DNA of 64,000 nucleotides, from contig JARGSG010000241.1 in NCBI GenBank assembly GCA_030374805.1, positions 186,001-250,000 on the forward strand, read 5' to 3'. A program made the position numbers and the translations under genes. This document shows, one piece after another, positions 36,089 through 47,466 of this stretch. The first letter of the stretch is position 1, and each line of letters opens with the position of its first letter. The notes beneath the pieces were generated by a model, which worked only from the letters and a program-made list of their open reading frames with translations, searched no databases and was not told the origin of the DNA. This stretch comes from Gracilaria gracilis. Lineage: Eukaryota > Rhodophyta > Florideophyceae > Gracilariales > Gracilariaceae.

Positions 36089-37172
36089 TGTTGATGCATG
36101 GATGTGTTCGAGTGCCTGTCAGTCTCTCAAGGGTGCTCCAAGTACTTGGATTATAAAGTTGCAGGAGAGCATGGGCACTATTGGGCACCCTCATGAGAAA
36201 AGCGCATATGCGTGTCTCCGCGAACCCAACGTGATACTGCAATATGATTGGCTACTGCAAATGGCTACATGCAACGTGATTTGCACGAGTGGAACGTGTT
36301 GTATGGAGCGAGAAGCGCAGATGGTACAATTGGTACGCTCTGATTGGCTGCAGCCTGTAGGTAGTGGCCAGTTATGCGTTAGCGGAGTATCTGCTATTAT
36401 AGGCCATTGTTACGGGTTTTGCGATGTATGCGACTCTGGGCTACTATGAAGGGTTTTGGAGCGAATGTTGCGATTCTGAGCTGCGCGAGAGGGTTTGCTG
36501 CGCCAGAGCGAAATTTTCAATTTTTTAGAGCCAGATATGGATCATGGAGTTGGCATTGGATTTGGTGTGATTTGATTAGTCGTTTGAATTCGTATCGTAT
36601 TTTGGGCGCGCTTTTGCTGTCAAAGTTTACACTTTGACAGCTTGTGCTGTTATGTCGCTGGCTGCGACGGCGGTGGCGTGCGCTAGAGTATTTGTAGGTT
36701 GCGATCGCTGCCCGATCACTAAACTCGGGGAGAAGGTGGCCTACCCCCTTTTCTTGTTTTAACCATCTACTTTACTTCTTCTTCCTTCTCTTCTCTAACC
36801 TGCGTTCGTTGCGTCAGATTATGGGCTCAGAGCGTCGACTCTTCGCAGACGTCGCGCTCTTCTACTGACTTTTCTTTTGGATTCTACGAAGTTTCTGTTA
36901 TCTGCGAAAGGCATGTACCGTGCTGGTCTTTCTCCGGCGAGCGGTGGAAACATATCGCGTTTGTCAGCAACCCTCCCGGAGCGCATAAGGAAGTCAGATT
37001 AATCCCACTTTTTAGCAGTGAGGCGGGGAGGTCGAGAAATCTGACCGGCGCAAGACCGAGCAACATTCTCGCAAGCGACTAGCAGGGGCTAACTGGTGAA
37101 GGCATATCTTTGGCAACTAACCTCCCCGGGACCTCTCGTAGAGATTGTGACGCGCTGGGCTCAGAAGTACGC
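36089..37172 (+). mobile_element. Copia 5' LTR/leader, first part
   Basis: About 1.08 kb with no gene. It starts TGTTGATGC and includes a short hairpin tgctgtcaaag/ctttgacagc near 36617-36643. The last five bases (37168-37172, TACGC) are one copy of the gypsy target duplication. The assignment to the copia LTR is by position, because the second LTR is not visible. Confidence 0.55.
37168..37172. repeat. Target-site duplication of the gypsy element, left copy (TACGC)
   Basis: TACGC immediately precedes the gypsy LTR. The same five bases follow the 3' LTR at 59835-59839. This matched pair shows that the two LTRs belong to one insertion. Confidence 0.95.
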
Positions 37173-37941
37173 TGTGGTTCAATGCCCTCCAATGGAGGTT
37201 TCTGACTACTTAGTCATTTTCGGACCTGTCGGGCGGGTGCCCCAAATGGGAGTATATGAATAAAAAAAAACACCTGTAGCGGAAAGGACATGTGGAACAC
37301 GGTTGAGCCAGGGGATTGGCCACGTACACGTGGGACGGGCGCCACGTCGCGTTAGTAATTACCACTGGGCGTGGGCCTAATTTGGTTAGTTTATTTAATT
37401 AGTGTTGGTGCCAGCTCACTACTTAGCCCGGCGGCGACCTCGCTGCCGTGCACAGTAAAGTTCCCCCAACCAGGGTTGGCTCTATACTTCTTCGCCTTCG
37501 GCGGTCATCGACTCCTTCAAGGAGAGAGACTCCGTTGCCTACGGGTAGTGTATCCTCCCTGCGTCACCTAACAGGAACCATTCGGGGGAGTGTTTTCCGC
37601 TTGTGTCGCGTTCGCCCCTGTACAGGGATAACCCCGGTGTTTACCGTAGCCTCTTTGCCCTTTCCTCCTTTTCCTTCTTTCCATCTCCCGCTCTCGCGGA
37701 TTCCTTTTCTCTTTCCCCACTTCCGTGGACTCGTGTCTCTCTCGAGGGCCCGTTCACCCACACACGTTTTGCCAGCACCGATCCTTGCTCAACTCTCTAC
37801 GCCCGTCGTGACGGCTTGGCCTCGGCTTACACCCGACTTCGTCGTGCCTTGCCAGAGAGGCTCTGTCTGCTGACTACTCTCCTACGGAGGAAGACCTCGG
37901 ACGTCTTCGTGGTGTCTTTCCGCCTCTCGCGTTGCACTACA
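37173..37941 (+). repeat. Gypsy 5' LTR (769 bp)
   Basis: TGTGGTTCAATGCC through to GTTGCACTACA, matching 59067-59834. A candidate primer-binding site (TGGTCTCCCGACC) starts two or three bases after its end. An AT-rich stretch near 37375-37400 may include the promoter region. Confidence 0.95.
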
Positions 37942-38061
37942 AAGTGGTCTCCCGACCTAGAATCGGATATTTTGTTTAACAAGTACTCGTGTGTGTTTTC
38001 CCTCTTTGAGGTTTCGTTGCTACTTCTGGGAGTTTCCCGTTGCACGGTTGGTTGAGAAATC

Positions 38062-40525
38062 ATGTCTCGAAAACCGTCTGAGACGGAAGCTGCGGTTACT
38101 CGCAGTCGTTCCCACAGTGGTGGTGTCGCTGGGGATGATCGGTTCGTCTCACGCATCCCTAGGCGTTCTGGCTCCACCCTTGGTGTGAACAATTCGTCCA
38201 AGACGTCGGGCCAGCAAACGACGCACAGGACACTCCCCTTTGCCCCGTTGCTTCCCCTTAAGGATGGTGCTGGTCCGGCCCCGGCCGTCACTGTTGCAGC
38301 TCCGTCTGCTACGGCTACACCCGCGGTTTCTGTGGTTCAGTCCCATCGAGAGGAGGACAACATCTCCCAGAGTACAGCCCTGGAAGATCAATTGCGTCAG
38401 CTGCGCACTGCTCACAACTCTCTTGTAGGGGTGGTCAACATTCTACGCCAACAGGCGGAAGACTCCCATGCAACGGGTATTTCTGAGGATCTTCGTACGT
38501 TACGGTCCGACGTCAACAAAATGTTGGAGTGCTTTGGTCAACCCGCCACCTTCGTAAAAGGAATTCAGGACCGACTTGATCGTGTAAGAGACCGCATGGA
38601 GATGCTGGAGCAAACCATTCCGATGGATGCTGCCACTCCGGGGGAGCTGGTCGCTGTGTCGCACAGGGCCAAGAACTCGGCACGCGAGAAAAACCGCCGC
38701 AAGCGGAAGGGTCAACAGGAAGATCAGGGTTCATACTTCGTCGGATGCGGACCCGAACAATTCCGACAATGCTGACTCGTCAGATTCGTCATCTGACGAA
38801 GACCGTGCCATACGGGAGTCACGCTCTAGGAGGTCTGCAGTCACGCAAGGTGCGATTCCTGCTGGTGCAAAAGGACGGAAGCACGCGGGATTGAAAATCC
38901 TGAAGACCACCAACTCTCTCTACGAGAAGCTGTTGTCATACCGGTATTAACTTTTGGAAGACTCCTCTTTGCATCGAACACCACGTGGTACGGGCAAAGT
39001 AAAGGACTGCATCAAACGGATGCAGCTCTCGCTTCGTAACCAGTTCTTTACTGGAGAAGACCCAATCTTAGTGCTAGACTTTCTCGCCTGCTTCGTCGCG
39101 GAAGCCGATATACTCGGGATGAATGAAGGACAGGCCTACATTGCCTTACTGTATTTCTTACGTGGTGTGGCCGAAGACCAGTAATACTCTGTAAGAGGTT
39201 CTTCGCGGGCCTCCGAAGGAGGGGTTACTTGCTAGCCCGAAGCAGTGCAATACCTGCTACGGTCATACGCCACGAATGGTGCCATTCAGTCGGCGATAAT
39301 CGCTCTGCGAGACACACGTCAACGCTCAGGCGAAACGGAAACCGATTTTTCGGTACGCCTGAACAAGGCTTTCCACCGTTGTGGTAATGTCTATCCGACT
39401 ACAGAGCTTTGTACGATGTTCATCGACGGACTCGACCCGGGTATCCGTACCCTGGTCGCCCGCTATCGCGAGGACAGGAGGAAGATCACCAACCTGGAGC
39501 TCATCCAGTAATCGAGAGCTTAAGGTGACTCCCTCCGCGCCAGAGCTCCGAGTACTTGGTCTAGGTCCGCCAAGGCGTTGTTGATGGAAAAGAAATCCCC
39601 ATCTCTGTCGCTCGTCGCGGATGGAGTACCTACGAAGGAGTACGATAACGTCCAGCTCGCCCTCGGCGATATCGACTTCATTCCGACAACGGATCTCCCA
39701 TTGACGACGGACGCCTCCTTCGAGACCGCTCAGGACGGCACTGTGCTTTATGCCGATGCCACCCGAGTTCGCGGGCCTTACATCCCGTTTTCGAACGGAG
39801 GAACCCGCTTCCAACGACCAGGATGGCAGGACAGCGGCCCAGCGGGACGTTTCATGGATAACCGGAGTGGGTCCCTTCGACAGGGTAGGCAAGCATTGAT
39901 AGCGTTGATATGCCATCTCTACTATACCCATGGTCACACGTCATCCCAGTGCCTTCTCTCCCTGAGAGACCTGGGCAAGGTGACGGTGAACTATGGGGCC
40001 CTCACTCTAGAGGAGAAGCGTTCCATCCCAATGACGTCGTATCTCCGGGCCAAGACGGACTTCGCCCACGTTATACCGACAGCGCCGACCTACCAGCGTG
40101 CTGCAGCACAGCCGGCTCATTCGGTAGCACCGGTACACCGCGTCGTGGACGATCCAAACACCGCTGTTGTGGGACCCCGAGGCCAACGTGCCCAAGCACT
40201 GGTCGAGGAACCTGAGCAGCCGCCGCAGGCGGAAGCCCAGGGAAACTAAACGAGGGAGTCTCCCATTCGGGAGAGACGTCCTCAGAGCAGAGGCTGCCGA
40301 CGTCCGAGGCGACGCCGCCTCGCTCCCCAGTGAAGATCCTTTCGAGGAAAGACACCGCTGACGCGGACTCGGAACACTTGGGTGTTATTCGTCGACCGTG
40401 GATACGGGTAAAGAAAAAGCGGTTCCCGGATAGAGTCCTCGTGATGGCCAAGCGTAACTATAAAGTTTACGCCGACCTTGGCCTCAGTACCCAGTTTATG
40501 ATGCGCACTCTCACGGTATTAGACC
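38062..40525 (+). mobile_element. Gypsy gag region
   Basis: Begins MSRKPSETEAAVTRSRSHS at 38062. A coiled-coil part (about 38380-38620) and a basic KNRRKRKGQQ cluster are followed by a retrotransposon gag-like helical region (GEDPILVLDFLACFV, SGETETDFSVRLNKAF, FIDGLDPGIRTLVARY) at 38954-39511. A proline/glutamine-rich part follows to 40249 and a basic stretch to about 40525, where the insert begins. No complete CCHC knuckle or protease motif is evident before the insert. It is a fossil with several interruptions. Confidence 0.7.
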
Positions 40526-40609
40526 CCTATAAACATCCTGCCAGGCCAAAACATGGCCAAAATATGGCCGTCATTACTGTGGGAAAAGGCCTTAATTTTT
40601 ATGTCTAAA

Positions 40610-41456
40610 TTATGACGAAAAAATGGCCAAATGATGCCAGTTTTGTGCCTTTTATCGTATGCCGAAAAAAGGCCGGCTAACAGAGGACAACCTTGGTACC
40701 AACGTAGTACGAAATACTCGGTTCCTGAACGGACTATATGTGACACAGTGGCAACCAAAAACGGTCTGTATATGTCTTCAATAAGAACCAAAGTGTGCCA
40801 GTAGTAGATCGCAGATTGTCCTAAATCCGCATGTGGTGCTGCCTATTTGTGTACACGATCATGTCCAAAATAGTACGGATACTGGTGTACGATATACGTT
40901 TCTAACATGGCCGAGGAGAGACCCCTCCATTGGGATATTATTTGTCCCAATTCTATACGATAAATAGCCAAAGAGATACCATGAAGCAGCCCGTACATAG
41001 ACGATAGAAGTAGCAATGGGCCTTAATTACGCCCATTAGCGTCTCAGTGGCGGCATAAAGCCGATCTAAGAAGGACTGCTCGGTACAAAGCAAGACAGTA
41101 TCAATTGTTTACGTAGAAACACCTTCCTTGAAGGACTCTTTCTTTTCACGACATCTGACATGGAGCCTTGTCATGGTCGTATGACACGACTCGTATCTAC
41201 ATCGAGAAAAACGTACAGAAACTACCAAACAATCAGCACCACAGTAATAGATCCATGACGATGTAAAAGAAGATTGTGAACGGTTGTGGGGGAAAGAGAG
41301 TTCAAGACGCATGAGAAACCGCAACGCATATCTTTGGAAAGACTTAGAATTAGAATGTTGAGTAGAAGAAAATGAAGAGACGTGCTCGAAATACGTACAG
41401 TGTGAACTTTGGGACTAGGAATTCAAGCGATACTGAATAGTGTCGCTAGCACCTGC
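40610..41456. other. Non-coding left flank of the CACTA genes
   Basis: No gene recognised. The first 70 bp continue the ATGGCC-rich subterminal region. The remainder is AT-balanced sequence without obvious repeats. It lies downstream of the minus-strand gene at 41457. Confidence 0.4.
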
Positions 41457-42805
41457 TCAGTTGTCAAGTGACTTACGGAGACGCGGTGCACGAAATCCAT
41501 GTCGCTTCGTCTTCTTCAACGCCTTCTTAATCGTGTTTCGCAATCCATTGCGCTTACGTCGAGATTTAACAACGCGAGAACCTTTCGAAACGGGAACTGG
41601 AAAAATGTCATCACTTCCAATTGAATCCTCGGTATCGTCTTCTTCCACCCTTGAGCTTGAACGCGAAGTTGAGTTGCCTCCCGTGTGCAAAGCTGCATTC
41701 GAGTCCTCAGACCCCCCGACAGACAGTTCATCTACCTCTGCTTGTTCATCATTACTTCCCCTCTCCTGATCCCCATGATCTTCAGAAACGTTGTGTTTTT
41801 GAATCGGTTCTGGCGGGCAAGCCAAGTTTTGAAGGATATGGCGGCGGACATCGCGACGGTCTTGATTAAAACTTCCTCTAACGACGTTTCCACGATGCTG
41901 ATTTCTATGCTGTGCTCGTTGTAACTGCTTGTTCTGGCGAGATCCTTCACAAAGTTGGGCTTGCTGAAAAGAATCGGCAGTGGTAGCAACTGTAGGTGCA
42001 GCGGTAGGTGCAGCAGCGCTCTCCTGCCCCTGAGGTCCAGAACTAGTCTTCATGTTCTTCTTCTCTGCCTCGACCGTGGCCTTCTTGTCACGTTGCATAG
42101 ACTCCTTGATAAATTCAGTAGCAATCCAATGGTTCTGAGTGGTTGGAGAACTGGGAGCTTTTCTTCAAGCTTCCGTTTCAATGTCAGGAGTTGACTCGCA
42201 TACTCGATCTTCACGGAGTTGAAGGTACGTTTGCCTCGCTGCAGAGCCAAACTTTGGTACAGGTAAGACCTTATGAGGTCCTTGATGCTGTTGGCCATTT
42301 TCGGATACACCGGATAATTCTCACTAGAAGGCACATCGTCGGAAATGTTCTCTCGGTAGAGACGGTTGAAAACCAAGCGCGCGGATATTAACGACCCACT
42401 ATGACGGCCTGACAAATCTGTCTCCTTCATTCGTCGCTTGTACGCCGCAGTGGGTATGCCAAGAGAGTTGGGAGGCACCGCAAACACGGTCGAACCCTGA
42501 TGGTGATGGTTGTTGCTGTTGCTTGCTTGTTGCGCAGAAGTGGTGTTCATATCAGCTGTGACCTGCGGGATGATACGGGAACCCATACTGAATGACAAGT
42601 CTTGCTCGAGGAGAGCATGAGGGAACAAAAATATGAAATGGTGAGAACAATGCACACGGACCGTAGTGAAACACAGGTAAGAGGAAAAGAGGTGAGAAAA
42701 TGCATACCTGTAAAGATGTCTCGAGGTGTTTACCGGCGCTGCTACTTGCTGCAGTCGGGTACAATGCGATGGTAAGGTGTGTAAATTTGAATACGGAGTC
42801 TTCAA
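41457..42805 (-). pseudogene. Second gene of the CACTA-like element (accessory protein)
   Basis: Two overlapping minus-strand frames make up this gene. The N-terminal part (from about 42582, MGSRIIPQVTADMNTTS) has a Gln/Asn/His-rich stretch, then IPTAAYKRRMKETDLSG and a helical region with MANSIKDLIRSYLYQSLALQ and LLTLKRKLEE. The C-terminal part is charged and low-complexity, ending in a basic KKALKKTKRHGFRAPRLRK tail. The two frames join near 42100-42150 by a frameshift or an intron. It is divergent from the transposase at 43344, which fits the two-gene arrangement of CACTA elements (a DNA-binding accessory protein beside the transposase). I do not recognise a named domain. Confidence 0.45.
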
Positions 42806-43343
42806 GAGGCCGTTTCAATCCTGTGGATCGAAACAGAGTTCACAACACAATGGAAATGAAATGCAAGGACGATGCGAGCTCGATTAGGAAAGAGGAGGGA
42901 GAGATCGACGTAGAAGTGGAGGCTGTAGAAGTCCAACCGTTGACGCTATGGTATGCCAAAGGAAGAAGAGAACCAGGAATCACATGGAGGTGGACGGTGG
43001 GGACCCAGACAGAAAAACGCTGGTCACTCATGTTGTTGAAGTACTAAGACCATCGGGGAAAGCGCGCGGGATTTCTTTCGCTTGGGGAAGAAGCGGAGCG
43101 CAAGCTAAGAAGATTCTTGCCCTGATTCGGTTTCAAGCGGAGCCAAAATAAATCAAGTTCGGTAGTCCGAATTTCAAAGTTCAAAAAGTTTTTGGCACAA
43201 TTTCTACCCTTGCTGTGGACGTCCAGTAATTATTCCGATGAAGGATTGACACACCTTGAAATATTGTGTTCAACAACATTATTAGACGACTCCAAAGGTC
43301 TGGTTGTAATATCTTTAAGAGATCTTTGTTGTATTGAAAGATA
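42806..43343. other. Intergenic between the divergent CACTA-element genes
   Basis: Presumed bidirectional promoter region. Short plus-strand frames (42700-43151) have no family resemblance. AT-rich from 43150 onward. Confidence 0.35.
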
Positions 43344-46300
43344 ATGCCTGGTGATATCCTTAGACTCAGAAAGCGAAGAACCCGGTGGGAGTTTTGTGCT
43401 GAGAGCGCTGACGAGGAACCTCTGGTACTCCGAGACCCTCAGTTGTCCTACCGTCATGATTCGGATGAAGCGGATAAAGAAGTCTCTCCACCAAGGAAAA
43501 GAAGGTGTCCATGGGAGTACCAAGTTAGCGACAAGAATACAGCTGCACCATCTTCAGGTGATGCTGTACGTCAGGAAGCCTTACCATATCCAACGTCTGT
43601 GCAAGTTCATACACCGCAGGTCATGGAGAACTGTAGCTCACCCCAACCAAGCATTGCCTTCATTGCAAATGGTAGTGAAGATCAGTGTTCTTTGCCCTCC
43701 AATGTCGTGCAAAATGCCCCTAATCTTTCCATACAGCTATCGGATGGGGACGATATGTCCTCTTCCTCTCTTCCATCTTCTTCACTGCCTCCACCTTCGT
43801 TGGAGTCGGACTATCAAAGCTTTGTTGATGTCGAAGAAGAGGAGACTTTTGAAGATGAACCATTATCAGCTTGCGCATTGGAGTTCAAAAGACTTAGTGC
43901 CTTTCTATACACGTCAGAACTAGCCAGTGTCTCACAAAGAAATGTAGAGAAACTTATATCCATTGATCCAATAAGAGCTTCTGTGTCATACAGAACCATG
44001 GCCGCCTTTTCTCAGAGAAACTCCCTTGCGCAGAAGTCATTTGCTGATATGTGCCCTGAAGGCCACTGCGTAGCTAGGGGAAGATTGAAGAACTCCAAGT
44101 CTTGTCCGGTGTGTAACAAGCCATTGAAAACAATAAGAAGCACTAAGTTCTGGTACATGCAACTTTCATTGGCTATTCGAGCACTGTGTCGGGCGAAAGA
44201 ATCTTTCGAACTGCTCCAAAACGGATGGGATCGCATTAGAAAATCCGTTGAATCAACGGAGTGTGAAGAAGGTTACCATGATTACTATCATGGCTGTATG
44301 TTTCGACGAAAGTACGCCCAATATCTGAAAAATTGCGATGCCAATTCGGATGAAGTTCTTGTCTCTTTGACGTTCCCGACAGATGGTTTTGAATGCACAA
44401 GAGACAGGAGAGGTAATGCCGTTTCGTCCTGGCCTCTGGTTTCAACGGTTCTGAATTACTCCCCAAAAGAAAGGGCAAAAGCAAACAACGCCCTCATCTT
44501 TGCAATTTTCTCTGGTAAACATAACTCTGAATACTTTCATACGTTTCTTCAGGTGCTGATTGAGGACTTTCGAAGGCTTGAAAAAGGAATTTCCGTGCTT
44601 TGCCACGACAATCGCATCAGAACCATACGAGGTTTTGTGACGTTCTTCACCGCTGACTAGCCTGCAGCGTCGAAGGTACTTGGCTATGTAGGCCATACTG
44701 GTAACTCTTTTTGCAGGTTTTGTATGAGGCGTAAAGAGTACGTTGGCGAATGCAAGTCGTCCTATATCATTCCTCGGGTCCCGAAACAGATCATGAAGGC
44801 ATTGATGAATCCCAGACGCAGTGGCGTAGCTCAGTATCGTCGCAGGGTCATAAACGTAGAATGCGTACCAGAGCAAAATGCCAGAGACATACTATCGACA
44901 TGGAAAAGTGTAAGGAATGGGGTCGAGAACAACGTGAACAAAAAGGGCATAGCCAGAACCACTGGCATCAAAGCAGATTGTCCTCTCCGAAAACTTTCTA
45001 TGGACTTCAAATACTCGTTTCCTTACGATGTCTGCATCTAGTTCTTATTGGGTGGACAAAGCATGTGACAAAGTTGATGTGTGGCTATCACAACCGTCAT
45101 GACCAAGCACCACATTCTCCACAGTACTGCATACCAAACAGTGTCATAGAAAAGATCAATAAGCACATGGAGCGAGCTTCTAGCGGCATTCCGATATCAT
45201 GGGGTAGGGCTCCATTACCATTGAGTGACATCTCGAAGTACAAGGCAGAAGATCTTAAACGTTTGGCTGAGATGTACTTCTTGCCATAATTGCATTATTT
45301 CAAAATGGGCGAGAACAAAATCAAGCTATGGTGGCTAACCTCCAGGATGGCTCATCTCTCATTTGATTACCGGTGTGATGAGACTGCCGTTGGCGACTTG
45401 CAGCGAGTTTTTGAAGAAGCATACGTTCGATTCACACACGAGTTTTACGGAAAGCCATCACAGGCCTTCTGTTTCCCGCCTTCTACGCATGCCATTCTGC
45501 ACTTGCCTGATCTACTCAAAGAATGCGGACCACTTCCAGTTACCTCTCAGTTTCTAATAGAGCGCCTTCTTGGAGATATGGGAAGGCGAATGACAAGCAA
45601 AAACAACGTTAACTCTCATTTGTTTCATAAGAACCATAGACTGTTCACATTGCGAATCATGAGTGGTGGGCTGGCACCGAAAACATCTGAAGAAACTAAG
45701 CTAGTTCTCGATGACACAGAACACGATTCTCGTTCGGAAACAACCAATGCTTCCAGCTGCGAGCGTGTAGAAACGGGAGGGATTACATTTCAAGGCCGTG
45801 GCAGAACCGAAAAGCGAGTGAATGGATTCAATGCAGTGGTCACAAAGTTTTTGTCCGACAACTTTGTTGAGGAAGTAGAGTCGTACGAGATCCGTGCTGT
45901 TAAGCAGTTTACATCGGCTCTGATGACCACTGCTATGGACACATTCATGACAGAGACTCAGAAGGCTTTTGAGGACGGGCAAAAATTACGAACCGATGCA
46001 CGGCAGAAGTTTTGCGTTGCAGCCAAATTTGAGAGACCGCAGGAGAATGATGATGAATGGAAGGGTTCACCACGTTCTGGAGCAAGAGGTTGTGAGAAGA
46101 AAAGCTCAACTGATCTCTATTACGGAGATATTCAAAACATATTCGAAGATGAGATTGCTCTTGAGCACCAGGATGTTAACCGTATTCTTCACGCAGCATT
46201 TTTGAGGATACGGTGGCACTATGGATGTGCGTACGATGAGTACCTTGATCTCGTACACACAAAAAACATACGAAGATCTGAGGTCACAATAGAACCCTCC

Positions 46301-46420
46301 AACTGCGTTAAGCGACCCATTGGATTCTTAGACATTTCCGGACGTCACTACTTCTTAGACAGGTTAAGGAGAGAACATGTAATAGGATCGAGACACGTTG
46401 AAATTCCATTTGCTGATTAA
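43344..46420 (+). pseudogene. CACTA/EnSpm-type transposase (tnp2/Transposase_21-like), degenerate
   Basis: ATG 43344 (MPGDILRLRKRRTRWEF). An acidic N-terminal third is followed by CPEGHCVARGRL...CPVCNKPL (zinc-binding Cys pairs) and KFWYMQLSLAIRALC. The core is PTDGFECTRDRRGNAVSSWP, ERAKANNALIFAIFSG and FRRLEKGISV, as in tnp2 transposases, then VGHTGNSFCRFCMRRKE. The part from 45290 (HAILHLPDLLKECGPL, ERLLGDMGRRM) resembles the DUF4218-type region that follows tnp2 in plant CACTA transposases. Interruptions: TAG at 44658 just before PAASKVLGYVGHTG, a frame change near 45035, and TAA at 45287. Otherwise the reading is continuous to 46420. The protein would have moved a CACTA element. This copy is dead. 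Confidence 0.75.
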
Positions 46421-47045
46421 AAACCGTAGTGTATCGATGACAACAATGACGTAGTAAATTCTGAAGGAACGGATCTTCGAGAATCTCGTGGTCCTGTTGC
46501 ATGCAATGTATAAGAACAAAACAACAAGCCCAATTTCATTGGTACATAGCAATACATACAAGCTCTCCATATCCGAAATCGAAGAAGCAGTAGCAATCTG
46601 CGAAGTGCGTAGCTCAAAACGGGAGAAAGCGTAAAGGCGCTGCAAGCCAGACACCAATGTAGATATATTACCCTACACATCATTTGATACAGAACAGGCG
46701 CCAGTCGCAGGTGCATCGGGGTATTGAAAAGATTGCATGGCTGACGAAAACGAGCTTTGAATGCTTCAAACGGTAGGTAAATACAAGTCATAGACACCAG
46801 TTCCAATACGATAGCCAGGTTCTATACATGAGCATTCTCCGTAGCAGAGCTTAAAGCAAAAGAGTTGATAATAGACCCGACTTCCCACCAACGGTTGAAT
46901 TGAGGCGAGCTCATTCCGAGCAAAGTGGCTAGATCATCGAAGCAAGCCGGCAAGCGGGTACCAGGGGCTAAGACTCGTGAGTGGTGTACATGGCTGTGAA
47001 GGAGGTTACCTACTTTCACCGACGACTTGCAAGAGCTCCCCTCGG
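46421..47045. other. Non-coding right flank of the CACTA transposase
   Basis: No gene recognised in about 620 bp. I looked for a CACTA-type terminal repeat matching the left side near 40540 and did not find one. Confidence 0.35.
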
Positions 47046-47466
47046 AAAAAAACTTTTTATAAATGGCGCACTACGTTTTGCAAAAAGTAACAAATGGCGT
47101 AGAAAACTTTTGTTTTTATTGAAGAGATGGCGTATAAATTCCATGCTTTACGCCATTTCACCGCCATTTATAGCATGATCTAGACAAAGATTTACGCCAT
47201 TTTTGACACTTTCTATAAATGGCGTACAAATATAGAACAAAACTTAATACCTCGAATACGAGTGCTGAAAACTTATTCATTGTTTGTACACCATTTATGA
47301 AAAGTGTCAAAAATGGCGTAAATCTTTTTCTGGATCATGCTATCAATGGCGGTGAAATGGCGTAAAGGATGGAATTTATACGCCATCTCTTCAATAAAAA
47401 CAAAAGTTTTCTACGCCATTTGTTACTTTTTGCAAAACGTAGTGCGCCATTTATAAAAAGTTTTTT
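47046..47466. mobile_element. Fold-back MITE
   Basis: A 421-bp element made almost wholly of two inverted arms of about 190 bp with roughly 96 percent identity by eye, centred near 47257. Ends are AAAAAAACTTTTTATAAATGG and its complement. The word AATGGCG(T/C) recurs many times along the arms. It has no coding capacity. Target duplication is unclear (flanks ctcgg / cctag). Confidence 0.85.
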
